This document shows positions 16,184 to 24,393 of a stretch of DNA of 64,000 nt, in pieces. The notes under the pieces are model-generated. The model searched no databases. It had not been told where the DNA came from and saw nothing but the letters and a program-made list of their open reading frames with translations. The stretch is from G963663735 sp963663735 (GTDB taxonomy: Bacteria > Acidobacteriota > UBA6911 > RPQK01 > JAPXNP01), in assembly GCA_963663735.2 (NCBI GenBank), contig CAXXHN010000001.1:806001-870000 (forward strand), given 5' to 3'. Within the stretch, counting starts at the first letter, position 1. The number at the start of each line of letters is the position of its first letter. The translations under genes and the position numbers were made by a program.

Positions 16184-16204
16184 CGTCAACCGTCAATCGT
16201 CAAT
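16184..16204. repeat. 7-nt-period array overlapping the Nudix gene 3' end
   Basis: Heptamers CGTCAAC, CGTCAAT, CGTCAAT. Read on the - strand they encode the last residues LTIDG and the stop codon of the Nudix gene. Confidence 0.75.
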
Positions 16205-16584
16205 AGTTCTGCAACCCGGCGGTCAGCGTCGGGGAACCTGAATTCAGACAGTTCCCCGCGCTTCACCCATCTCGTTTCATGATGGTCAGTCAATTTTCCC
16301 GGGGACTCCAGGGCCTCACAAAAATAACAGTGCAGCCTGACGCTGATATCGGGGTAATGATGTTCAACAGTCACAAAATGGCGAATCACTGAGACTTCCA
16401 GACCCAGCTCTTCCCTGATCTCGCGGACCAGGCAGGCTTCCAGGCTTTCATCTTTCTCCTGTTTTCCGCCGGGAAATTCCCAGAGACCGGCCCTGGGCCC
16501 TGAAGATCGCCTGGCAATCAGGAACCTCCCCTCCCGTTTTATCAATGCCGCGGTTACATCCGTATATTCCGACAAAATCTTCAC
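16186..16584 (-). CDS. MutT-type Nudix hydrolase
   Basis: A 132-residue Nudix protein, probably an 8-oxo-dGTP or related nucleotide pyrophosphohydrolase that cleans oxidised nucleotides in the cytoplasm. The complete Nudix box runs from Gly40 to Leu62 (GKQEKDE...REIREELGL), preceded by GLWEFPGG, the signature of the MutT/CTP-pyrophosphohydrolase group. It starts at a GTG (16584) with AGAGAGG overlapping the start region; a TTG a few codons later is also possible. The last codons and stop lie in a 7-nt-period repeat, so its C-terminal tail LLTIDG is repeat-derived. It precedes no obvious partner; queA lies 55 bases upstream on the same strand. Confidence 0.85.
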   Translation of the reverse strand: MKILSEYTDVTAALIKREGRFLIARRSSGPRAGLWEFPGGKQEKDESLEACLVREIREELGLEVSVIRHFVTVEHHYPDISVRLHCYFCEALESPGKLTDHHETRWVKRGELSEFRFPDADRRVAELLTIDG

Positions 16585-16639
16585 CTCTCTACCAGCTGAA
16601 TGACCCTGCCATCCAGTTTAACCCGCAGTTCACGCCGGA

Positions 16640-17665
16640 TTATAGTATCAGCATGGCATCTCCGTAACTGTAAAAACGGTATTTATTTTCGATGGCTTTG
16701 CGATAGGCCTCCTGGATCAGTTCCATTCCACCGAAAGCCGAAACAAGCATGAGGAGAGTAGACCCGGGAAGATGAAAATTAGTCAGCAAGCCATCCAAAG
16801 CCCGGAACCGGTATCCAGGATAAATAAACAGGTCTGTTTTGCCCGCGCAGGCTACGATTTCCCCGTGCTCCGCGAAAACAGCCTCAAGGGTCCTGGCTGA
16901 GGTAGTCCCGGTTGCAATCACTCTTTTACCCGTCTGCTTCTGCTCCCTGATCAGGGCAGCAGACTCCTCGGAAACCGAAAAATACTCTTCGTCCATTAAA
17001 TGGTCCTGTATATATTCGGCTGTAACAGGTTTGAAGGTGCCGTAACCAACATGCAGGGTTATCTGGCAATGTTTTATTTTCTGCATGATCTCAGGGGTGA
17101 AATGCAGGCCAGCGGTCGGAGCGGCAACTGATCCTTCATTCCGGGCGTACACTGTCTGGTACCTTTCCCTGTCTTCAGGTGAAGTCCCTTTCGGGCGCCG
17201 GATATAAGGCGGAAGTGGCACATCCCCCACTTCTTTAAACTTTTCCATGAGGCCTTCAGGCCTGTCAAAACGAACATACCTCTTCTGTTTTGTCAGATCT
17301 GATTCCAGCACTTCAGCGGCAAGAATTCCGTTCCTGAAAATAATCCGGCTTCCCGGAGGGACTCTCCGTGCAGGTTTAAGCAGTACTTCCCAAATCCCTG
17401 GCCCTGTCTCCCTCAAGAGAAAGACCTCAATTGAAGCCAGCCCCTTCTCCTTTATTCCAACCAGCCTGGCCGGAAAAACCCGGGTGTTGTTAATTACGAA
17501 CATATCGCCATCATTTACGCTATCTGCTATATTATAAAAACGCAAATGTTTAACAGACCCGGTGTTCCTGTCGACCAGCATAAGTTTGGATTCGTCTCTT
17601 TTATCAGCTGGTTTTTGTGCAATCAGTTCTGCTGGTAAATTAAAATTAAATTCTGAAAGTTTCAA
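16640..17665 (-). CDS. queA: S-adenosylmethionine:tRNA ribosyltransferase-isomerase QueA
   Basis: Transfers and rearranges the ribose of SAM onto 7-aminomethyl-7-deazaguanine in tRNA to give epoxyqueuosine. Family hallmarks are all present: the N-terminal FNLPAELIAQKPADKRDESKL, the PPYIRR block, GSVAAPTAGLHFT, HVGYGTFKPV and, near the end, LLTNFHLPGSTLLMLVSAFGG. The usual first residues (MKLSxFxFxLP) place the start at a TTG at 17665; a GTG one codon earlier (17668) is an alternative, and there is no ATG or clear ribosome-binding site. No tgt gene is in the window, so queuosine synthesis is scattered. Length normal (about 341 residues). Confidence 0.93.
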   Translation of the reverse strand: MKLSEFNFNLPAELIAQKPADKRDESKLMLVDRNTGSVKHLRFYNIADSVNDGDMFVINNTRVFPARLVGIKEKGLASIEVFLLRETGPGIWEVLLKPARRVPPGSRIIFRNGILAAEVLESDLTKQKRYVRFDRPEGLMEKFKEVGDVPLPPYIRRPKGTSPEDRERYQTVYARNEGSVAAPTAGLHFTPEIMQKIKHCQITLHVGYGTFKPVTAEYIQDHLMDEEYFSVSEESAALIREQKQTGKRVIATGTTSARTLEAVFAEHGEIVACAGKTDLFIYPGYRFRALDGLLTNFHLPGSTLLMLVSAFGGMELIQEAYRKAIENKYRFYSYGDAMLIL

Positions 17666-17843
17666 CACAGACACACAATAGACTGAAAAAGGGGTTTGAT
17701 ACAACTTTTATTGGCCCGGATATGACGCGGAATTACCCGGCCAGATATTGAGAAATGCTGTCGCGACAGGCATCGGTCCGGATAAAAATAGCCGCATGTT
17801 GCCTGATGCAAACTGCTCGCATAATTTACTCTCAGGGAGAAAA

Positions 17844-18602
17844 ATGATTTATTTAAAAGGAAAAACAATTTTGTTGACTGGTGGTTCCAGGGGAATCGGC
17901 AGGGCCTGTGCTCTTATGATGGGTAAAGCGGGAGCTGATATCGCAATCACCTATCTGAGCAACGCCAAGGCTGCTGATAATGTAGTGAATGACCTGACAG
18001 CTGAAGGAAGAAAGGCAATTGCTTTGTCGGGAGACCTTTCCCGGGAGGAAACGGCTGAAATGATTTTCAAACAGTGCCGTGAGCGGCTCTCTCCGCCAAG
18101 CGTGGTTGTAGTGAACGCCGGAATCTGGAAAAGAGCGCCTATCGACACCATTACGGCAGAGCAGCTGCGGGAGACCATGGATATCAACCTCAGCTCTGCC
18201 TTTTACATCTGCCGGGTGGCAGCTTCCCAGATGATCAAAAGAGGCAGCGGCAACATAATTCTGATCAGTTCCACCGCGGGGCAAAGGGGAGAGGCATTCC
18301 ATTCCCATTATGCGGCAACCAAGGGAGCGATGATAGCCATGGCCAAGTCGCTTGCCGCTGAACTGGGGCCGCACGGCATCAGGACCAATGTGGTTGCACC
18401 GGGATGGGTTGATACTGATATGTGCAAAGGGATCCTGGATGATCCGGTCCAAAGACAAAAAATAATTGACGACATTCCGCTGCGAAGAGTCGCAAGCCCT
18501 GAAGATGTGGCTGGGGCTGTCCTGTTTCTAGCCTCAGACCTCTCCAGGCATATCAATGGGGAAGTAATCAATGTAAATGGCGGGTCAGTTCTTTGCGGTT
18601 GA
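17844..18602 (+). CDS. Short-chain dehydrogenase/reductase, FabG-like
   Basis: A 252-residue NAD(P)-dependent SDR. Cofactor motif TGGSRGIG (residues 12-19), NAG (91-93) and the catalytic Ser142/Ser143-Tyr156-Lys160 are in place, and the C-terminal INGEVINVNGG is typical of 3-oxoacyl-ACP reductases and related sugar or polyol dehydrogenases. The ATG at 17844 follows CAGGGAGA and is preferred over the alternative start at 17748. It is not inside a fatty-acid synthesis cluster, so the substrate (acyl carrier protein, sugar or other) is open. Confidence 0.85.
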   Translation: MIYLKGKTILLTGGSRGIGRACALMMGKAGADIAITYLSNAKAADNVVNDLTAEGRKAIALSGDLSREETAEMIFKQCRERLSPPSVVVVNAGIWKRAPIDTITAEQLRETMDINLSSAFYICRVAASQMIKRGSGNIILISSTAGQRGEAFHSHYAATKGAMIAMAKSLAAELGPHGIRTNVVAPGWVDTDMCKGILDDPVQRQKIIDDIPLRRVASPEDVAGAVLFLASDLSRHINGEVINVNGGSVLCG

Positions 18603-18684
18603 TATTTTTTTAGGTAAAAAGTTTACTCAACAAAAAAAGAAGTTTAGAATCAAATGAAATTAATTTAAATTTCGAGAAAGAATT

Positions 18685-19278
18685 ATGAGCCAACAAGATA
18701 AAAATCAAGAAGCAATAGAAGAAATCCTCGGATCCATGATTGATGAATGGTACGAGAGGATCCAGGATTATTATATTACCATTGAGTCAAAAGCCGAGAA
18801 TCCGGATTCCGAAGAAGAAGAGGAACTGAAAAGATTCCATGACAAAAATGGGCATAGAATCAAATTTGACAAAGACGAGCTGGATTTCACTTATGGGCTC
18901 AAATCCATAGTGGAAGAAGACGGTCTGCTTATTGAAGTTAGTGCAAACAACAAGGTTGCAAATTTTGATATAAAAGATTTTAAAACCCGCCTCACCAATT
19001 ACTATACAAAATCATGCGAAGAGCTGGTTCCAACACCGGCTGAATTAAAGGCGACCGCCTTCAAAGATGTTTTCCAACTGGACGAGGATCCTTCCAAAAT
19101 TCTCAGCCTCGAAATCAGGGAGGGAAAAGCCGATGTCATGCGACTGGCTTTCAAACTTGATTCTGAGATCCTGAAAAAACTCATAATCCACCCCAAGTCA
19201 AGCAAGGAATTAATTGAACAGTACTGCGTCACCCCTTTCCGTACCATTTACGCTGCTGTTTACCGTAAAGAAGGATAA
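18685..19278 (+). CDS. Acidic protein of unknown function
   Basis: A 197-residue soluble protein that I do not recognise. It is acidic in its first third (DSEEEEELKRFHD), then has alternating predicted strands and helices (LLIEVSANNKVANFDIKDF, LRILE region SLEIREGKADVMRLAFKL). No signal peptide, membrane segment, or Cys cluster is present. The start has a weak upstream GAGAAAG. It follows the SDR gene by 82 AT-rich bases and is followed by a 7-nt array and a perfect 26-bp palindrome. Codon usage and length look like a real gene. Confidence 0.6.
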   Translation: MSQQDKNQEAIEEILGSMIDEWYERIQDYYITIESKAENPDSEEEEELKRFHDKNGHRIKFDKDELDFTYGLKSIVEEDGLLIEVSANNKVANFDIKDFKTRLTNYYTKSCEELVPTPAELKATAFKDVFQLDEDPSKILSLEIREGKADVMRLAFKLDSEILKKLIIHPKSSKELIEQYCVTPFRTIYAAVYRKEG

Positions 19279-19282
19279 TCAG

Positions 19283-19303
19283 TTTACGATTGACCGTTAG
19301 TCG
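19283..19303. repeat. 7-nt-period array, three units
   Basis: Heptamers TTTACGA, TTGACCG, TTAGTCG, starting four bases after the stop codon of the acidic hypothetical gene. Confidence 0.6.
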
Positions 19304-19310
19304 AGGGGCG

Positions 19311-19336
19311 GTTATTCTAATCGCGATTAGAATAAC
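19311..19336. repeat. Perfect 26-bp palindrome between convergent genes
   Basis: GTTATTCTAATCG followed immediately by its exact reverse complement, with no spacer. It lies between the ends of two convergent genes, about 32 bases from one stop and 20 from the other. In RNA it would form the same hairpin in both directions. It lacks a long T tract, so it is either an unusual bidirectional terminator or a protein-binding or repeat site. Confidence 0.75.
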
Positions 19337-19356
19337 GGGGAAGAACTATATCCTGA

Positions 19357-20148
19357 TCACGCGCCGGAACTCCCGAACCCGGGATCGTCTTTGGACCGGC
19401 TTCTTTTCCTGGCAGAAATAAAAATCTGGGGCCCCCGGGGTATCAGGTCGTGAATAAAATAAAGCCGATAAACCGCTGAAAAAAGCAGATGTTTTTTCCA
19501 GTTCATGGGCTTCTCCAGGACTGAATCGTTAATCCTCCTGAAAAATCTCCTGGTAACCCATTTCTGCAGGGTAAAAAACGGGAAACCCCACTCCCGGGCT
19601 GACTCGATGAAAAAATCCAGTTCCTCCAGGATCAGGATTAATTCCTGAAGGGTAAAGTGCTGGACATGTCCATAGGCTTCATCCGGCGGATCCATCGGAA
19701 TCCGGGGAGTCGAGAGGATTAAGAGACCCCCGTCCTTCAGGTTCCCGGATATCCATTCCAGCACCTTGCGATACTCGGCTGTATGTTCTATTACTTCAGA
19801 ACAGACTGTGATATCAATTTTTTCATTTATCTTCGGGTACGCTCCCAGGTGATAGGATCCGCCTGGAAGAGATTCTCTTACCAGGTCAATTGATCTGGGA
19901 GAGATATCACATCCCCCAAGCCTGGAGTTATCAAGGCTGAGAAGCTGTTTTGCTTCCCGGAGAACCGCCCCAGTACCGCATCCATAATCAAAAACGAAAG
20001 GGCTTTTTTGCTGCTTGCTCTTCCGCAGGCAATCGCTTACGAACCTTCGGCGGTGCCGACTGGTAGGATGTGATTCGTAGAGTTCTATTCCACTCTCCCA
20101 GTATGAATCAAAGATCTCAATATTGCGGTCTCTGTTTTCATTCTCCAT
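19357..20148 (-). CDS. SAM-dependent methyltransferase (class I)
   Basis: A 263-residue protein with motif I VFDYGCGTGAVLREA (about residues 53-67), a motif II-like LGGCDISPRSIDL, and CSEVIEHT/DGGLLILSTPR (motifs IV and V). It belongs to the Methyltransf_11/UbiG-like group seen in glycan gene clusters, where such enzymes methylate sugars. Its start overlaps the end of the polyprenyl glycosyltransferase gene by 11 bases, so the two are co-translated and likely act on the same glycan or carrier lipid. Confidence 0.8.
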   Translation of the reverse strand: MENENRDRNIEIFDSYWESGIELYESHPTSRHRRRFVSDCLRKSKQQKSPFVFDYGCGTGAVLREAKQLLSLDNSRLGGCDISPRSIDLVRESLPGGSYHLGAYPKINEKIDITVCSEVIEHTAEYRKVLEWISGNLKDGGLLILSTPRIPMDPPDEAYGHVQHFTLQELILILEELDFFIESAREWGFPFFTLQKWVTRRFFRRINDSVLEKPMNWKKHLLFSAVYRLYFIHDLIPRGPQIFISARKRSRSKDDPGFGSSGA

Positions 20149-21133
20149 CAGGGGATTTATCCAGGCACGAAATTTCTTCCATCAGAATATAGCGGGGGCG
20201 TTTTTTTATTTCGTGGAATATGGTTGCAATATACTCCCCAATGATCCCCAGGGCAATCATGATTATGCTGCTGAAAAACAGCTGAAGAAGGATGACAGTG
20301 GTGAAACCGGGAACTGCGGAACCCCGCAACCAGTAGAGCAGGGTATGGACGGAAAAAAACAGGGAGAAACAAAAAAGGATCAGGCCGAGGATGGTAACCA
20401 GATGCAGGGCCAGGGTTGAAAAAGATGTAAAACTGTTAAGTGCCAGCCTGATCAACTGGCGGAGAGACCAGGAGGAACCGGCCTTTTTCCCTTCAACATA
20501 CTCCATGGGAAGACTCACCTGGCGAAACCCAATCCAGGCAATCAGTCCGCGGTAGAAAATCCTGGACTCCCCAAGCTGTAGGTAGGAATCCGCCACAACC
20601 CGGTCCATCAGTTTAAAGTCACAGGAATCCTCGAGATTAAATCCGGAAAGGTTTCTAAGTATAATTCCGTGGATCCAGGCTGCCAGCTTATATCCCGGGG
20701 ACCTGGATCCCCGGCCAGACCTGAGCACGTTCACCACCTGTCCCTCACCGCTCTGCCATATCCTGACCATCTCCGGGATCATAACCGGCGGATGCTGGAG
20801 GTCTCCATCCATTACTATAACCGCGGCGCCGGATGCTTTTTCCAGTCCGGCATAAATAGCTGCTTCCTTGCCAAAATTCCGGCTGAAACGAAGCCCTTTA
20901 ACAGATACATCTTTCTTGCAGATATCCGACACTATCTCCCAGGTATCATCATCTGACCCGTCATCCACCAGAATATACTCACAGGGCAGGGATGTTGATT
21001 CAGCATAACCTTTAATCTCGCTGAATGACTCCTTGAAGTGCGCTGCCTCGCGAAAAAGCGGAATGACAATGGACAATAAAGTACCGGTTCCGGACATCTT
21101 TTTATTTACCATACCTGTTCCATCAGTACTCAT
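20138..21133 (-). CDS. Polyprenyl-phosphate glycosyltransferase, GT2 (DPM1/GtrB/ArnC-like)
   Basis: A 331-residue GT2 enzyme with a C-terminal pair of membrane helices. Nucleotide-sugar binding VIPLFREAAHF, VDDGSDDDTWEI and VMDGDLQHPP (DxD metal site) are all visible, as is FSRNFGKEAA. The C-terminal region about 235-300 holds two hydrophobic segments and ends in the typical GEYIATIFHEIKKRPRYI. Enzymes of this type move a sugar from UDP/GDP-sugar to undecaprenyl phosphate, which is then used by membrane GT-C enzymes outside the cytoplasm. A second copy of this type is at 31658-32587. Possible GT-C partner: 33067-35253. Confidence 0.88.
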   Translation of the reverse strand: MSTDGTGMVNKKMSGTGTLLSIVIPLFREAAHFKESFSEIKGYAESTSLPCEYILVDDGSDDDTWEIVSDICKKDVSVKGLRFSRNFGKEAAIYAGLEKASGAAVIVMDGDLQHPPVMIPEMVRIWQSGEGQVVNVLRSGRGSRSPGYKLAAWIHGIILRNLSGFNLEDSCDFKLMDRVVADSYLQLGESRIFYRGLIAWIGFRQVSLPMEYVEGKKAGSSWSLRQLIRLALNSFTSFSTLALHLVTILGLILFCFSLFFSVHTLLYWLRGSAVPGFTTVILLQLFFSSIIMIALGIIGEYIATIFHEIKKRPRYILMEEISCLDKSPDGE

Positions 21134-21169
21134 GATCCCCAGCCTGGTGCCAGCCGGCGGTCTGAAGTT

Positions 21170-21937
21170 TTACAGTTGATCATCATTATAACCGGACAGG
21201 GTGTGCTTCTCCTTTATGAAGCGCTGCACCTTTTCCCGATCAGGTTGAAGACACTCATAATACCGATAAAAAGAAACAGATTTGGAGAGGCCGAAGACCC
21301 TGCATTTTATTTTTTCAAAAAAATAGGCCAGGACCTTTTCAATCTCTCCAGCATCGTTCACGTGTTCATATTTCATCAAAACCTGGTAATCCAGGCCGTA
21401 TTTCTTTTTAAACTCATGGCCGGTATACCTGGTTCCCAGTTTCCAGAGCCATGTCCCCTCGCTCGGAATTGCCGCCTGAAAAATCCCTTCTGCCCTGAGA
21501 AGCAGCGCGCTCCTGGCAATTACTTCAGGAAGGTTGAGGATATGTTCCAGCACAGCTATCGAAGTTATTCTCCCATATTCATTCCCTGAATTTATCTCAC
21601 TGATATCTTTGTATATATTGCGTATTCTGCCCAGGTTACCGGAATCCCTGTAAAGAAATTCGTAAGGCTCAACAATGTCATAAAAGCCGGAAGGAGACTC
21701 ATAGGAAAGCTGGTTCAGAGTTCCCGCGCCTATTTCCAGGGTGCCACTCTCCCCAGGCGGCGAAACTGCCGCTACTTTTTTGTGCATCCAGCCCTCCAGG
21801 CAGCTGGAAGCTCTGGATGCTCTGGTCCTGGCATGGCGGTTGCTCTGGTAATGCTGATGGTAGATTTCCCGGTAGGCAGGGGGAAGTTCCGTCCTCTGCT
21901 TTGGGTATTTGTTAAGAAATTCCTCCCCATTAACCAT
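21170..21937 (-). CDS. SAM-dependent methyltransferase
   Basis: A 255-residue protein with motif I TLEIGAGTLNQL (about residues 66-77) and ITSIAVLEHIL (motif IV region). C-terminal half is alpha-helical with no added domain. It sits 36 bases upstream of the polyprenyl glycosyltransferase on the same strand, so 21937-19357 is a three-gene unit of methyltransferase, glycosyltransferase, methyltransferase. Likely acts on a small molecule or glycan; target not deducible. Confidence 0.75.
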   Translation of the reverse strand: MVNGEEFLNKYPKQRTELPPAYREIYHQHYQSNRHARTRASRASSCLEGWMHKKVAAVSPPGESGTLEIGAGTLNQLSYESPSGFYDIVEPYEFLYRDSGNLGRIRNIYKDISEINSGNEYGRITSIAVLEHILNLPEVIARSALLLRAEGIFQAAIPSEGTWLWKLGTRYTGHEFKKKYGLDYQVLMKYEHVNDAGEIEKVLAYFFEKIKCRVFGLSKSVSFYRYYECLQPDREKVQRFIKEKHTLSGYNDDQL

Positions 21938-21975
21938 TCATTTTCCCTCATTCTTTGGGATATTGCGGCACTAAG

Positions 21976-21996
21976 CAACCTGCAACCTGCAACTAT
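21976..21996. repeat. 7-nt-period array at the hydrolase gene end
   Basis: Heptamers CAACCTG, CAACCTG, CAACTAT, ending immediately before the stop codon of the hydrolase gene on the - strand. Confidence 0.7.
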
Positions 21997-22845
21997 TCAG
22001 TGCACAGTTGCCGGTTTAATGCCTTCCGCGAAACAGACTATTGAGTCCAGGTAAAGCTCGGTGTCCTTGGAATGCAGGTCACTGTGTCCGGCACCGGGAA
22101 TCCTCAGGAAGGTCCTGGGCCCTGTCAATTTAAAATAAAGTTCCTGGCCATGCTTAAGCGGAACAGTTGAATCCTTGTCCCCATGGACAATCATCACCGG
22201 GAAACTGTGACCCTGCAAATAATCCACTGTGTTAAAGCGGTATTTCATGAAATATTTCACCAGCCGGAGAATCTTTCGATCCGATATCAGGGAATTTTTA
22301 CTGGTAAATGTGGCCTCCAGGATAAGCCCCTGTGGAGGCTCTGCCCGCGAAACAAAAGCGGCTACAGGGCCGCCCAGGGAACGCCCGATATATAAAACCG
22401 GTCTGTCGGCTGACCTGAGGTTCTCGTTAAAATATCCGACAGCTGCCAGCCCGTCCGCGTACAATCCTTCTTCGGTCGGGCTTCCATTGCTTTCTCCATA
22501 TCCCCGGTAATCAAAGCCGAAAACCTCCAGCCCGCACATGTAATACATGGCAAAAGTCTCGGCAGCAGTGCCGAGATTTCCGCCGCTCCCGTGGAAATAT
22601 ATGACTGAGGCAGATGGATCAGGAGGGCAGACATGCCAGGCATCCAGGGTGCACCCATCTGTAGTATCAACCCTATGCCGCTCAAAAGGTACACCGTATG
22701 TTTCAGGGGTTTTGGAAATTTCAATAGAAGGACGGAAAACGAAAGTCCGCTCCAGGCTGGGAAGCATTATCCACAGGCCTAGCAGGACCGCCAGCAGAAA
22801 GCCGGTGGCCAGCCCAACCGCAAAAATAAGAAGAAAAAGAAGCAT
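21997..22845 (-). CDS. Membrane-anchored alpha/beta hydrolase (Bem46/ABHD13-like)
   Basis: A 282-residue serine hydrolase. Residues 1-27 form an N-terminal membrane helix (LLFLLIFAVGLATGFLLAVL). The oxyanion-hole motif is YFHGSGGN, the nucleophile is in GRSLGG (GxSxG), the Asp is in HGDKDSTVP and the His in GAGHSDLH, so the full triad is present. The fold and motifs match the Bem46/YfhR/ABHD13 group of esterases or thioesterases with unknown physiological substrates. Single gene between methyltransferases and an exported sugar isomerase-like gene. Confidence 0.82.
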   Translation of the reverse strand: MLLFLLIFAVGLATGFLLAVLLGLWIMLPSLERTFVFRPSIEISKTPETYGVPFERHRVDTTDGCTLDAWHVCPPDPSASVIYFHGSGGNLGTAAETFAMYYMCGLEVFGFDYRGYGESNGSPTEEGLYADGLAAVGYFNENLRSADRPVLYIGRSLGGPVAAFVSRAEPPQGLILEATFTSKNSLISDRKILRLVKYFMKYRFNTVDYLQGHSFPVMIVHGDKDSTVPLKHGQELYFKLTGPRTFLRIPGAGHSDLHSKDTELYLDSIVCFAEGIKPATVH

Positions 22846-23006
22846 TAATCAATCCTGCGTAAATTAATTAGTCTCAGGTAGCATGTTGCAGCTCAAGGAA
22901 GGTTCAACCTTTTACATGGCACATGCAGTCCGTGCGACTATGTAAATCACTGGCGACGCTGCCCCCTGTCATCAGCATCCTGACTGGACAGGCGGTCCCG
23001 ATTCGT

Positions 23007-23027
23007 CAGTTCTCAGTTCTCAATCAC
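23007..23027. repeat. 7-nt-period array overlapping a gene 3' end
   Basis: CAGTTCT, CAGTTCT, CAATCAC. The stop codon of the 23013-24038 gene and its last three codons lie inside it. Confidence 0.6.
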
Positions 23028-24038
23028 ACCTCGCATGAATTCAGCAGCCAGTCGGGCGTTCTTTTCCGCAAACTCAATACCTACCGTCTGACCATTAACC
23101 ACCGGCAGGGGATGGCACAATTCATAACTGAGGTACCCTGAATATCCGATCTCACGCATCGCCTTGATAAAAGGTTTGTAGAATTCGGCGCCCCTGGTAT
23201 AGGTCTTTGAACAGATTACCCTGCCATCAGCATCCCGGTCATACTCACCGCCGAAATGGGAGAGAACCTGCAGGTTGCCGGCAGCCCTGGCTGCTTCCCA
23301 GATATTCTGTTCGCTCTTGTCCACCATGATCGGGGCATCCAGGCAAACTTTCAATCCGGGGGAATTAATTTCATTTACCATCTGCATCATGTCACGCCAA
23401 TCGCGGATAACCGGCGCATGGTTTTGAAGGGCCAGGGTGACCCCGGAATCTTCCGCGTATTTAGCACATTCAGCCAAACCCTGGCGGCACCAGCTCCAGA
23501 TCTGTTCATCTGAAAAATTCTTGTGGCTGTAATCCCAGATGTCCCTGGCAGTAGTGTATTCCGCGGTTTTCCCATTAAAGGTTATGCCGGACCAACCCAG
23601 GAACACTCGCAGGGTTTTCGCGCCAAGGTCTGAGGTCATCCGTATCAGGTCCCTGACATAAGCTATATGGCTTTCCCTGTTTTCCGGGACCGGGCTGCTG
23701 AAATCGTTATTGGCGGCTACACCGTAAATTTCTATTCCCTCGCCTTCGGCATACGCCCGCAGTTCCCGGCAGCGCTGGACCGGCCAGTCCAGCGGGTTTC
23801 CATGGGGACGTTTCCCGTCAATCTCGATACCTTCATAGCCATATTCTTTGGCCCGCCTCACTACCTCTTCAAGGGTAAGCGCCTCACCACGATACCAGGC
23901 GCCAAGAAAGGTAATGCTGTACAGGCCGATTTTCATATTGGACTTTTTCTCCTGGAGAGGGAGCGAAAAAGCGCTGCTATCAGTCAGCATTCCTGCCGCT
24001 GCCGCCATGGAAACAAGATTAAATTCCCTTCGATTCAT
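23013..24038 (-). CDS. Exported sugar phosphate isomerase/epimerase-like TIM-barrel protein
   Basis: A 341-residue member of the xylose isomerase-like TIM-barrel family (AP endonuclease 2 superfamily). The N-terminus NRREFNLVSMAAAAGML is a Tat-like signal (Arg pair followed by FN and a hydrophobic stretch). Barrel landmarks: GYEGIEIDGKRPHG, LRVFLGWSG, ALQNHAP (metal-binding region), VCLDAPI and LSYELCHPLP (late Glu). Many exported homologues occur in sugar-degrading Bacteroidota, Planctomycetota and Acidobacteriota; few have a known reaction (some are 3-keto-sugar dehydratases/hydrolases). The start at 24038 was chosen because it begins the Tat signal. Last codons lie in a 7-nt repeat array. 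Confidence 0.78.
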   Translation of the reverse strand: MNRREFNLVSMAAAAGMLTDSSAFSLPLQEKKSNMKIGLYSITFLGAWYRGEALTLEEVVRRAKEYGYEGIEIDGKRPHGNPLDWPVQRCRELRAYAEGEGIEIYGVAANNDFSSPVPENRESHIAYVRDLIRMTSDLGAKTLRVFLGWSGITFNGKTAEYTTARDIWDYSHKNFSDEQIWSWCRQGLAECAKYAEDSGVTLALQNHAPVIRDWRDMMQMVNEINSPGLKVCLDAPIMVDKSEQNIWEAARAAGNLQVLSHFGGEYDRDADGRVICSKTYTRGAEFYKPFIKAMREIGYSGYLSYELCHPLPVVNGQTVGIEFAEKNARLAAEFMRGVIEN

Positions 24039-24393
24039 CTGACATCCTTCTTTCATAAAATTTCCCGGGCTTTTCAGTCCAGACTACAAATATTCGTCCT
24101 TGCGCTGGATCTTCCAAGCCCTGAATCCTAATGGGTTTTATTATGCGCCAAGAGAAATCCGATCTCAATGGAATTGTTTCAGGTTTCAGGTTGCAAGGGT
24201 CAGGTTAATGGAGACGGCTTTGAATAAAAATCAGAGAAGCGGCCATTATGGAGGGACGCTTCTACCTATAGGCATGGACACTGCAGGCTGCGGGCGGCAG
24301 AACGTACGTAGTCGGTCCAATCCTCGGATGGGATACACCCTTGTGACACGCCCCCCGCAACTTTCCGGGAGTCGATTGTTTATTACAGTCTGA
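24039..24393. other. Intergenic region with a 7-nt array
   Basis: No credible gene. The array at 24180-24207 lies in its middle; the rest carries no hairpin or gene I can defend. Confidence 0.5.
24180..24207. repeat. 7-nt-period array, four units
   Basis: CAGGTTT, CAGGTTG, CAAGGGT, CAGGTTA in strict register. Confidence 0.65.

Larger units (their letters stand above)
15779..16185. other. Repeat-rich intergenic region
   Basis: About 400 bases between two convergent genes. It contains a degenerate GTAACTGGAGC repeat (15785-15809), a second two-hairpin element (16006-16079), an ATAAGCT-GGA-AGCTTAT hairpin (16152-16168) and the start of a 7-nt array (16184-16204). A 63-codon reading frame on the + strand across this region (15964-16155) is a translation of the repeat and not a credible gene. 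Confidence 0.6.

Noticed and set aside
18600..18684. Terminator after the SDR gene
   Set aside because: A T-run follows the stop codon, but no stem precedes it.
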